DNA of 64,000 nucleotides from CAZQIC01 sp964593555 (GTDB lineage Bacteria; Bacteroidota; Bacteroidia; JAFLBG01). Position numbers and translations under genes: made by a program. Below are positions 8,832 through 16,793 of the stretch, piece after piece. The stretch covers positions 1-64,000 of the forward strand of contig CAZQIC010000004.1 in assembly GCA_964593555.1 (NCBI GenBank), in the 5' to 3' direction. A model generated the notes under the pieces. That model was not told where the DNA came from and searched no databases. It saw nothing but the letters and a program-made list of their open reading frames with translations. How positions within the stretch are numbered: the first letter of the stretch is position 1; each line of letters opens with the position of its first letter.

Positions 8832-9605
8832 ATGAACGAATATAAAATAAACAGGAACAGACCAAAGCTTGATAAAGAGAGCATAGAGGCGAGTAAGGAT
8901 TTTGGTTCTGTTTTAAAACAAGTGAAGGCTGCGCCGGCAAGTGAAATAAAAAAATCTTTTTATAAAACAAAATGGTTTTACTCAAGCCTTGTTGTCGTAT
9001 TAATTGCAGCATCGGTATTTATATCTAACAATTTCAGCAAACAGGAAGGCTCTGAAAACAATATGGTTTCAGAAGAGGTAGTTTCAAAAGATAAGGGCAG
9101 TGAAAATTTCCAGTCAGTTGCTTCTTCGTCAGAAGAGGATATGCGTCTTTCTGAAGAAAGGAAAATACAACTCATTGAAAAAAAATCAGACTCAATTAAA
9201 ACTGAAATTACAAAGATTCAAAAGAGGCTGCCGCCAAAACCCAGACTCGCAAATAATAAAAATTACCGTTTCGAATTGGATATCAATGCACTTGAGTTCC
9301 CTGAACTAGTTTCGTATAGAAACATTCGTTTTGAAGTACACCCATCAAATAAAAACTTTACAAAAAAAGTTTATGAAACAGAATGGGATAACGCAGAGTT
9401 AAAAAGCAAGGTTAAAAATGACAGCACATACTTATTAGTACTTACAAAGGGTGTGGAAAAAAAGGAGTTTGCTGTATATCCTGTTTTTGTCCGGGAAGAT
9501 TTTAAAAGAGAAATTGAGAAATACAATGCTGCAAACAAAAATAATTTAAACAAAATCAGTTCTTTAAAAAATGAACTGGAAACAGTTGAGAAAAAAAAGG
9601 AGTAA
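8832..9605 (+). CDS. Single-TM protein, candidate anti-sigma factor
   Basis: There is no recognised family. The 257-aa chain has a basic N-terminal cytoplasmic part of about 47 residues, one membrane helix (about 48-66, WFYSSLVVVLIAASVFI), and a charged outer part with coiled-coil character (EERKIQLIEKKSDSIKTEITKIQ and again at the C-terminus). It starts 11 nt after the ECF sigma gene and is followed by an exported protein. That layout, cytoplasmic segment + one TM + envelope domain next to an ECF gene, is what anti-sigma factors look like, but no ZAS (H-x3-C-x2-C) motif is present and the cytoplasmic part is short. The central beta-rich segment (NYRFELDINALEF) may be a small envelope domain. 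Confidence 0.6.
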   Translation: MNEYKINRNRPKLDKESIEASKDFGSVLKQVKAAPASEIKKSFYKTKWFYSSLVVVLIAASVFISNNFSKQEGSENNMVSEEVVSKDKGSENFQSVASSSEEDMRLSEERKIQLIEKKSDSIKTEITKIQKRLPPKPRLANNKNYRFELDINALEFPELVSYRNIRFEVHPSNKNFTKKVYETEWDNAELKSKVKNDSTYLLVLTKGVEKKEFAVYPVFVREDFKREIEKYNAANKNNLNKISSLKNELETVEKKKE

Positions 9606-9615
9606 TGGAAATAAA

Positions 9616-10515
9616 ATGCGCTTGAAATATATTTTTTATTTAATTCTAATCGCGGGATTGCTTTTCAATGCGCCTGCTTCTTTTTCACAAGTTGATACAA
9701 CCAAATTCGGGACGATTAAGGTTAGGAAGACTAAGAAAATTGGAGATACTATGAGTACCGCGAATGATAATGCAGTAAAGGATACTTTTTATAAAGGTGT
9801 AAGGATCACAGCCAGTTACAAATATTACTTGATCGATACCATTACTTCTATTGATACTTCGAATTTGCCCAATGAAAATAAGTGTATTTCCTGTTGGCCA
9901 AAGGGAGAGATTGCCAATTGGCCCAAGGGGCAAATAGATAATTCATTAAAAAATGTAAGGGTTCTTTTTCCTGTTTTGGAGTTAGGCAAGTATCTGTTGA
10001 AGAATTTAACGGACACTATTTCTATAGCCGATTTTGATAGTACAATAAAAAAACAAACCGTAGATACTTTGGAAATCGGTTTTTTAATAGACAGCAAGGG
10101 GAAATTATATGATTTTATTTATCCGATATCAAAAACAAATAACAATTCTTTCTTGCTTCCCGGAATTTCATGGGAGCTAAACCGGATAAATAGGGAGCCG
10201 CGGTTTTTTAATCAATACGTAGTTAAAAACAAAGGCATGGTTAGTTTAGAAAAAACTAAAAAGAAAAGATTTTCATGGTTCAGGAAAAAAAAGAAAAACA
10301 AAAAGGATACAATTAATTTTTACTGTTATGCGACGATCATTTTAAACAATGCAATAACTCCCCCTATAAACGATGATTATTTAAGGGCCGACAATATTAT
10401 GGTTTGTGAAAAAGAAAAGATAAATAAGAGTGAGTATGATTTAATAATAAAAAATGCCAGAAGAATGGTAGATCCAATCCTTAAGACAAGAACTTCGAAA
10501 GGAAATAAAAATTGA
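9616..10515 (+). CDS. Exported hypothetical protein of the sigma-factor cluster
   Basis: It is not recognised. ATG 9616 gives a clean signal peptide (RLKYIFYLILIAGLLFNAPASFSQ); the frame is open from 9571 but that part overlaps the previous gene. The mature protein has about 270 residues, alternating beta-like segments, two nearly identical short motifs (GEIANWPKG, GQIDNSLKN) near 90-105 and a very basic block (KKKRFSWFRKKKKNKKD) near 225-245. The gap to the preceding gene is 10 nt, so the sigma factor, the TM protein and this one are probably co-transcribed. It may be a target or partner of the sigma/anti-sigma pair; there is no direct evidence. Confidence 0.6.
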   Translation: MRLKYIFYLILIAGLLFNAPASFSQVDTTKFGTIKVRKTKKIGDTMSTANDNAVKDTFYKGVRITASYKYYLIDTITSIDTSNLPNENKCISCWPKGEIANWPKGQIDNSLKNVRVLFPVLELGKYLLKNLTDTISIADFDSTIKKQTVDTLEIGFLIDSKGKLYDFIYPISKTNNNSFLLPGISWELNRINREPRFFNQYVVKNKGMVSLEKTKKKRFSWFRKKKKNKKDTINFYCYATIILNNAITPPINDDYLRADNIMVCEKEKINKSEYDLIIKNARRMVDPILKTRTSKGNKN

Positions 10516-10579
10516 AAGTCTGGCAGGATCATTATTTTTCATTTATAGAGGATAAGAAGTAATAGGAAACATAGAAAAA

Positions 10580-10596
10580 ATGCTGTTTACGAAGTA
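10580..10596 (+). repeat. 17-bp exact copy of the 3' end of glnN
   Basis: ATGCTGTTTACGAAGTA here is identical to 5910-5926, the last codons of glnN. It lies in the 266-bp gap 10516-10781, which otherwise shows only AT-rich sequence and the promoter of the next gene. It may be a chance match, a remnant of a duplication, or an insertion footprint. Confidence 0.5.
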
Positions 10597-10756
10597 GAAA
10601 TTAAGCAACTATATACCTTGAAAACTCATCTAATATAAAGGTGAGCTTTTCGGTTTAGGCCATATTATATAAGAATACAGCCTATTTAAACAATTAATTG
10701 TTAAGGAATAGCTTCCCGGCCACGCTGTTGGATTATTTTGTTTCCTATTTTTAGCG

Positions 10757-10764
10757 TAAATTTG
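10757..10764 (+). promoter_or_regulatory. Candidate -7 element for the 13-PKD protein gene
   Basis: TAAATTTG matches the TAnnTTTG consensus and lies 17 nt before the ATG at 10782. A TTTG at 10737-10740 is a possible -33 box, though the 16-nt spacing is slightly short. Confidence 0.45.
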
Positions 10765-10781
10765 CATAATATGCTGTTTTA

Positions 10782-13700
10782 ATGCGTAAACATCTCCAAA
10801 TATCGCTTCTGTTTTTCCTGTCAACTTTTATGATAGGGAATATGCGTGCTGCAGTTGTTGCGGATTTCACTTCAGATAAAATAGCAGGCTGCGCTCCGTT
10901 AACAGTAAATTTTACAGATGCGTCAACAGGAGGTCCAACCTCATGGGCATGGACTTTTGGAAATGGGAACACCTCTATATTGCAAAATCCGAGTGCGGTC
11001 TATAATACACCCGGTGTATATTCTGTTACGCTAGTAGCTTCCAATATAAGTTCGAGCAGTACAAAAATTAAAATCATAACAGTTTACTCTAATCCCATTG
11101 CGAATTTTAATGTAATACCTTCTCCTGCTTGTGTTGGTAAAGCAGCGCAATTTGTCAGTACATCAACCCAGGGTAGCGGCGCCATTACATCCTGGAGCTG
11201 GGATTATGGTGATGGTAACAATCAGACGACCGGTGTTGGTTCTGCATCGCATTCCTATTCTCCTTCCGGTTCCTATCCTTCAAGTTTAATTGTTACCGAT
11301 GCAAATGGTTGTACATCCAGTGCTATAAAAACCGTAACTGTTGTTGCTGCTCCCGCTGCTAATTTTACTGCGAATCCGACAGCTTCTTGTACAGCACCCT
11401 TGACCGTAAATTTTACAAACACATCAGCTGCCGCCGGAGGTTCTACATATTCATGGACTTTTGGTGACGGAACAACTTCAACATCACAAAATCCTACGCA
11501 TACTTATTCTGTTACGGGTAATTTTAATGTGAAACTTGTTATAACACAGGGTGGTTGTAAAGATTCTATTGTTAAAAATAATTTCGTGATTATTAACAGG
11601 ATCGCTGCCGATTTTAGTGTTGTTACCCGCACTGTTTGTGCTAATCAGCCGGTAGTATTTACAGAAACATCTTTGCCTTTATCTACATCACGTGTCTGGT
11701 TATTCGGAGATGGCGGCACTACAAATGCAAATAATCCTTCTCATACGTATGTTGCTGCAGGTGTTTATTCTGTTACCCTCATTGCAACTGATGGAAGCGG
11801 TTGTAAGGATACTATAGTTAAAGTAAATTACATGACAGTTCGGGCGGCGCCGGTTGCAAATTTTGATGCGAATATAACAACAGGTTGTTCTGTCCCGCTT
11901 AATGTCACCTTTCGTGACTCTTCAGTTGTTGGTGTCGCATGGACTTGGGATTTTGGAGATGGCAGTGCCGCTTCTACCTCTCAAAACCCTATTCATACAT
12001 ACACAACAGCCGGTACTTATACTGTCAGCCTAATTGTTACAAATGCAAATGGCTGCACGGCAAAGCTCACACGTAATGCGTATATATTTATCTCTTTTCC
12101 TATTGTTGATTTTGTGGCGTTTCCATTAAAAGGCTGTGTTCCTCTTTTTGTAAATTTCACAAGCTTAAGTACAAGTGCCGCGGATCCGATCGCATCATAT
12201 GTCTGGACATTCGGTGATGGCCATACAGGAAATACAGCTATTCCCACAACATCAAATACCTATACAACTCAGGGGATATACAATGTCAAGCTCAAGGTCA
12301 TTACAGCTTCGGGATGTGCCGATAGTGTGACCAAAGTCGGTTATGTGCGTTGTGGAAATAAACCCGTTGCCAATTTTTCTGTAACACCAACGGTATTTTG
12401 TTATGGACTTCCAACACAGTTTACTGATATGACCAATAGCGCCAATGAATGGGATTGGTTATTTGGAGATGGAGGAACTTCTCTTGTGCAAAACCCAACT
12501 TATGTGTATGCCGATACAGGAACATTTGATGTAAGATTAATTGCTTCGATGAATGGATGCCCCGATACAATTATTAAAACAGATGTAATTACGGTGATGC
12601 CGCCCATACCGAGATTTAATTTTGCACTGAACTGTACAAATTATTATAATGTCGCATTCACTAATGCATCAGCTGCAGCAGATAGTGTTACCTGGAATTT
12701 TGGAGATGCAACATCTGATGTTTCAAACAACAATACTCCAACGCACACCTACTTAACAAGAGGTGTTAAAACGGTGACGCTTACAGCATTCAATAGCACA
12801 ACCAACTGCTCATTCTTTATAACACATTCGTTTACTATTGCCGAACCCATTGCGAATTTTACGAATGCGCCCGATCCTGCTAAGGGTTGTATACCCCTTC
12901 CGGTTGGTTATAACAGCAGTACATCACAAGATGCAAATACATATGTTTGGAGTTTCCCCGGAGGAAGTCCTTCATTCTCTTCACAAGCTAATCCTTCAAC
13001 TACTTATTTAGCAAAAGGCATATACAATGTTTCACTTACTATTACGGATGTAAATGGTTGTACAAACAGAAAATCTGTGACGAATTTGGTTAATGCTCTT
13101 GCTGTTGATGTTGTCGATTTTGCTGCAACGCCCGTTACTGGTTGTGCTCCGCTTAATGTTCTTTTTAGTGATTCTACTGTTGCAGATTCTGCTCTTACAC
13201 AGTGGACCTGGAATTGGGGAGATGGAACATCAAGTACTATCTCAGCTAACACTGCTTCACATACTTATGTGCAAAGCGGATTTTATTCTGTTACACTTAC
13301 GTCACAGGATGCGAACTCCTGCGTTCGAAGTAAAATAAAAGTTAATTATATAAATCCCACAAGGCCTGTTCCGTCATTTTCTGTTGATACGTTTGCCTGC
13401 CGTAATGAGGTAATAACTTACGATGCAACGGCATCTGTATCATCTGCACCAACAACTTATTCGTGGGATTTTGGTGATGGCACAAGTGCGCCGCCATCAG
13501 CAAGTGCTACAACAACGCATTCCTATAGTGTGGATGCGGTTTATGCAGTGACGCTTACGGTTACTGATAAAAATGGCTGCGATAGTTCAATGGTTATTAA
13601 TGTGAGGGTGGAGCAGCCTGTTGCGTCGTTTTCCGATTCAACGCTTTCGTATGGCTGTGGTACTAAACAGGTAAAGTTTACCGATCATAGTACCGGTTTT

Positions 13701-14660
13701 GTAACCGGATGGAACTGGGATTTTGGTAATGGTGCCGGATCAACACTGCAGGATCCAACGTATACTTATACAAGTCCGGGATCATATACGGTTACGCTTA
13801 TTGTTACTAATCTTGGTGGTTGTACAGATACCATGTCTGTTGATAGCGTTGTTGTTCCGGGCCCGGTTGGTTCGTTTAGTTTTGTGCCTTCATCGGGTTG
13901 CGTTCCTTTAACTGTTACATTCCATGCAACCAGTATTAACTCCGATTATTTTACCTGGGATTTTGGTGATGGAACTGTATTGACAAGAACTTTACTTACA
14001 ACAGTAACTCATACTTATGTAAACAATATAAACGTAACGCCTATTCTTTTGCTCGGTGATACATTGCCAAACGGGCAACTTTGCGAATTACCTGCGACAA
14101 ACCTCACAGGTAATGTGGTTGCAACATTCCTGTTTAATGTTAATGTTTTACCAGCCAGTCCAATAAGTATTACCGAAGAAGAAACTATTATGCTTGACCC
14201 AATAATCACAGGTAATCTTACAAATCTTCTTTCGTATAATTGGTCTCCGTCTCCGGGCTTAAGTTGTACTGATTGTACCAACCCAATACTAAGTGGTTTG
14301 GGTACAAATATGCAGTACGTATTAACAGTGACCGACGTTGGTGCCGGAGGATGTTTGGGTTATGATACGGTTGATGTTATTTGGGTGCCATGTATTGCAA
14401 CCGCCATTGCTCCGAATGTGTTTACACCAAACGATGATGGTTTTAATGATGTGTTTACTATTAAAGGCGTTTGTATAAATACAAATTATGAGCTTACTAT
14501 TTTTGACAGATGGGGTGTAGAGATTTTTTCAGCCAAACAACGAAGAACATTCTGGGATGGAAGAAATACAGCCGGTGAACTTATGCAGGATGGTGTTTAT
14601 TATTATGTGATCCGTACCGATGATACTTTTCTGAAAGGTTTTGTGCAGTTGATTCGATAG
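10782..14660 (+). CDS. Large multi-PKD surface protein with gliding-motility-type (T9SS type B, CHU_C) C-terminal domain
   Basis: The 1292-aa exported protein has a signal peptide (about 1-23) and 13 PKD repeats I can count, each opening with a V/IANF-like strand and a Cys-proline core (GCAPLTVNFTD, SCTAPLTVNFTN, GCVPLFVNFTS) and carrying W.FGDG and TYTVSLIVT motifs. Cys residues recur in most repeats, suggesting disulphides. A linker with CTDCTNP follows, then the C-terminal domain starting near 1205: NVFTPNDDGFNDVF, IFDRWGVEIF, WDGRNTAGE, DGVYYYVI. This is the gliding-motility-associated C-terminal domain, the type B signal for T9SS export, often linked to cell-surface display. It is likely an adhesin or fibre. 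It has its own promoter and is convergent with the transglutaminase gene. Confidence 0.92.
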   Translation: MRKHLQISLLFFLSTFMIGNMRAAVVADFTSDKIAGCAPLTVNFTDASTGGPTSWAWTFGNGNTSILQNPSAVYNTPGVYSVTLVASNISSSSTKIKIITVYSNPIANFNVIPSPACVGKAAQFVSTSTQGSGAITSWSWDYGDGNNQTTGVGSASHSYSPSGSYPSSLIVTDANGCTSSAIKTVTVVAAPAANFTANPTASCTAPLTVNFTNTSAAAGGSTYSWTFGDGTTSTSQNPTHTYSVTGNFNVKLVITQGGCKDSIVKNNFVIINRIAADFSVVTRTVCANQPVVFTETSLPLSTSRVWLFGDGGTTNANNPSHTYVAAGVYSVTLIATDGSGCKDTIVKVNYMTVRAAPVANFDANITTGCSVPLNVTFRDSSVVGVAWTWDFGDGSAASTSQNPIHTYTTAGTYTVSLIVTNANGCTAKLTRNAYIFISFPIVDFVAFPLKGCVPLFVNFTSLSTSAADPIASYVWTFGDGHTGNTAIPTTSNTYTTQGIYNVKLKVITASGCADSVTKVGYVRCGNKPVANFSVTPTVFCYGLPTQFTDMTNSANEWDWLFGDGGTSLVQNPTYVYADTGTFDVRLIASMNGCPDTIIKTDVITVMPPIPRFNFALNCTNYYNVAFTNASAAADSVTWNFGDATSDVSNNNTPTHTYLTRGVKTVTLTAFNSTTNCSFFITHSFTIAEPIANFTNAPDPAKGCIPLPVGYNSSTSQDANTYVWSFPGGSPSFSSQANPSTTYLAKGIYNVSLTITDVNGCTNRKSVTNLVNALAVDVVDFAATPVTGCAPLNVLFSDSTVADSALTQWTWNWGDGTSSTISANTASHTYVQSGFYSVTLTSQDANSCVRSKIKVNYINPTRPVPSFSVDTFACRNEVITYDATASVSSAPTTYSWDFGDGTSAPPSASATTTHSYSVDAVYAVTLTVTDKNGCDSSMVINVRVEQPVASFSDSTLSYGCGTKQVKFTDHSTGFVTGWNWDFGNGAGSTLQDPTYTYTSPGSYTVTLIVTNLGGCTDTMSVDSVVVPGPVGSFSFVPSSGCVPLTVTFHATSINSDYFTWDFGDGTVLTRTLLTTVTHTYVNNINVTPILLLGDTLPNGQLCELPATNLTGNVVATFLFNVNVLPASPISITEEETIMLDPIITGNLTNLLSYNWSPSPGLSCTDCTNPILSGLGTNMQYVLTVTDVGAGGCLGYDTVDVIWVPCIATAIAPNVFTPNDDGFNDVFTIKGVCINTNYELTIFDRWGVEIFSAKQRRTFWDGRNTAGELMQDGVYYYVIRTDDTFLKGFVQLIR

Positions 14661-14712
14661 ATACCTTCCTTGTTTTTTTACAACTTAATTATTTTGCACA
14701 AGATCAGGACCA

Positions 14713-16062
14713 TTATTTCAATGTTTTAACCAATCCAAAACAGGAGTTGTTTGATATGATTATTTTTTTTGCACTGCGGTTAGTTTCAATAATTTCCTTT
14801 TGAATATTTTTTTTCTTTTTCTCATCCGTTTCCTTGCTCAAGAATGCTGAGTATTGATCGAGATATGTTTTGTAGGTATTGCACAACGCTGCATCCGTCT
14901 TTTCAAATTGTTTGGTGTTTTTTGTTTCTCTATTTAGCAACACAGATTTTTCCAGTGATTCAATAGTCGGTTTTGATGTTACAAGTAAAGAATCAAAATT
15001 AGCTGATGTTTTTTCTTTCTTTTTTATTAGCTCCGATTTAATAAAATACAATTCACTCAGCACCTCATATCCATTTATTAAATTGATCGCAACCAGTTCC
15101 TTTACCGATTCTTTGGATGATTTGTTGTTCTTTAAAAGTTCCACTGCGTTTGCTGCCATACCAATTATTGAATCTGTTTGGCGGACTGTTTTATCATAAA
15201 AAGTAAAATAAGTATTCTCCAGTTTATACTTTAATGGAACAATAACACTTAATGCCAGGGGTACAATGTTCTGCGGGTTAAACTCAAGTGCCATCGCGCC
15301 ATATTTTATTGACCTTTCAGGTACTTTCATGCTGAAAAAATTATTTACTGTATCACCAGAATTATAATTGGTGGGATTAGTGGTTTTTAAATGAGCATAT
15401 ATTTTTTCGTTGCTTGCTGAAAAGACTTTTATAGGAACGGGATTATTCAGCATTTGCCACATGGGAACTTCGGGAAGATGGGTGATCACAAATTCTTTAG
15501 GAGGTAAAAAAAAGAAATCATTGTTAAATTCTGTAACAAACCTGGCACCGAATAATGTTTTTTTAATAGATCCTGCAGCCCATGTAACATCAATTAAATG
15601 CCATTCGGCACCAATTTGTACTGCGTTCCAGGCATGGTCCGCCTCTGTGAATGGTTTCCCTGGCTGGTATCCATATCCTTTGCTATAACCGGCGATAACT
15701 TCGCAATTCAATTTCATCTGTTTGCATAGTTCCTTGAATAAATTGGCATATCCTTCGCAAACTGCTTTTCCTTTTTCAAAAACTTTTTCCGGCTTAGAAA
15801 AACTGGGTTTGCCCTTCATGAATTTTTTTACATCGTACACAACATTGGTTGCTATCCAGTAATAGACGCCGTAGGCTTTTTCACGGTCATCATCGGCATT
15901 GCTGCTAATAAAATTTGCCAGTTCATCAATTGATTTGAATTTATGTTTGGAATTTTTTTTGATGGCATCCTCTATGCGAGTTTGTGCATAAAGGGTATGT
16001 TGGAAAACTATAACACTGAAAAATACAAAAAAAGAAATAATTTTTTTTAATGAGAGCCTCAT
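14713..16062 (-). CDS. Exported transglutaminase-like domain protein
   Basis: It has a signal peptide (FFVFFSVIVFQHTLYAQ) followed by a transglutaminase/papain-like core at about 40-165. The catalytic triad is visible: Cys102 in KAVCEGYAN, His143 in ADHAWNAV and Asp158 in HLIDVTWAAGS. This form resembles the CYK3-like bacterial transglutaminase-like group, which may act as peptidases or cross-linkers; the substrate is unknown. The rest of the 449-aa chain (about 200-449) is beta-rich and then helical and Lys-rich (EKTSANFD, TDEKKKKNIQKEI), without a known domain. It is convergent with the PKD protein gene and divergent from the EVE gene. Confidence 0.8.
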   Translation of the reverse strand: MRLSLKKIISFFVFFSVIVFQHTLYAQTRIEDAIKKNSKHKFKSIDELANFISSNADDDREKAYGVYYWIATNVVYDVKKFMKGKPSFSKPEKVFEKGKAVCEGYANLFKELCKQMKLNCEVIAGYSKGYGYQPGKPFTEADHAWNAVQIGAEWHLIDVTWAAGSIKKTLFGARFVTEFNNDFFFLPPKEFVITHLPEVPMWQMLNNPVPIKVFSASNEKIYAHLKTTNPTNYNSGDTVNNFFSMKVPERSIKYGAMALEFNPQNIVPLALSVIVPLKYKLENTYFTFYDKTVRQTDSIIGMAANAVELLKNNKSSKESVKELVAINLINGYEVLSELYFIKSELIKKKEKTSANFDSLLVTSKPTIESLEKSVLLNRETKNTKQFEKTDAALCNTYKTYLDQYSAFLSKETDEKKKKNIQKEIIETNRSAKKIIISNNSCFGLVKTLK

Positions 16063-16159
16063 TTTTGGGTAGTCCTTCCGAGCTTATATATAGCGAATAT
16101 ACCACGAAATCTATATGAAAAAAACGGTCTTTTTCAATATAATTTCGGCCTCAATTAAT

Positions 16160-16167
16160 TAGCTTTG
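16160..16167 (+). promoter_or_regulatory. Candidate -7 element for the EVE-domain gene
   Basis: TAGCTTTG matches TAnnTTTG and is 19 nt before the ATG at 16187. No good TTG lies at -33. Confidence 0.4.
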
Positions 16168-16186
16168 AATAAATAAAATCGTTTGT

Positions 16187-16597
16187 ATGAATTACTGGCT
16201 TGTTAAATCTGAACCCTCCGTATTTGCCTGGGAAAAGCTATTAAAGGATAAAAAGGTATGCTGGGATGGCGTACGTAATTACGCGGCTCGTTTAAATCTT
16301 CGTAAAATGACAAAAGGGGATCCTGTTCTTTTTTACCATAGTAATGAAGGTCTTGCTATTGTTGGTATTGCTAAGGTTTTAAAAGAAAATTACCAGGACC
16401 CAACCACCAAGGAAGATTGGAGTGCTGTTGATCTCGCCCCTCATAAAACATTGAAAAAACCTGTGGAGCTATCTACTGTTAAGGCAGACAGAAAACTTCA
16501 GAATATGTATCTCGTAAGGCAAGGCAGGCTATCGGTTATGCCTGTTTCGGAGGATGAGTTTAATCACATACTGGAGCTTGCAGGAACGAGCCTTTGA
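16187..16597 (+). CDS. EVE domain protein (YTH/PUA-like fold)
   Basis: The whole 136-aa protein is one EVE domain, similar to the bacterial and THYN1 family. It shows the opening MNYWLVKSEP, the WDGVRNYAAR motif near 25-34, GDPVLFYHSNEG near 45-56 and the C-terminal RQGRLSVMPVSEDEF. The length is that of a complete family member. EVE domains bind modified bases in DNA or RNA and are often linked to restriction or to RNA modification; no such partner lies next door. It sits between a divergent transglutaminase gene and a TonB receptor gene 196 bp downstream. Confidence 0.9.
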   Translation: MNYWLVKSEPSVFAWEKLLKDKKVCWDGVRNYAARLNLRKMTKGDPVLFYHSNEGLAIVGIAKVLKENYQDPTTKEDWSAVDLAPHKTLKKPVELSTVKADRKLQNMYLVRQGRLSVMPVSEDEFNHILELAGTSL

Positions 16598-16734
16598 TTA
16601 TACCAAATTGTGTTTGTAAAGCAGCTTGTGCGTTTGAATAGAAAGGCTAATTGGTATTTTGCCGTGGGAAGAGTAGCGGACTATGTTGTATTAGCCGGTG
16701 GTATTACCACTTATTCTTTCTTATATACCGCTTA

Positions 16735-16742
16735 TAATTTTG
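16735..16742 (+). promoter_or_regulatory. Candidate -7 element for the TonB-dependent receptor gene
   Basis: TAATTTTG matches TAnnTTTG and lies 51 nt before the ATG at 16794. The rest of the gap 16598-16793 shows no gene or clear terminator. Confidence 0.35.
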
Positions 16743-16793
16743 CGTTATTATATTGACTTAATATTCTTATTTTTAGCATTATACATATAGGGT

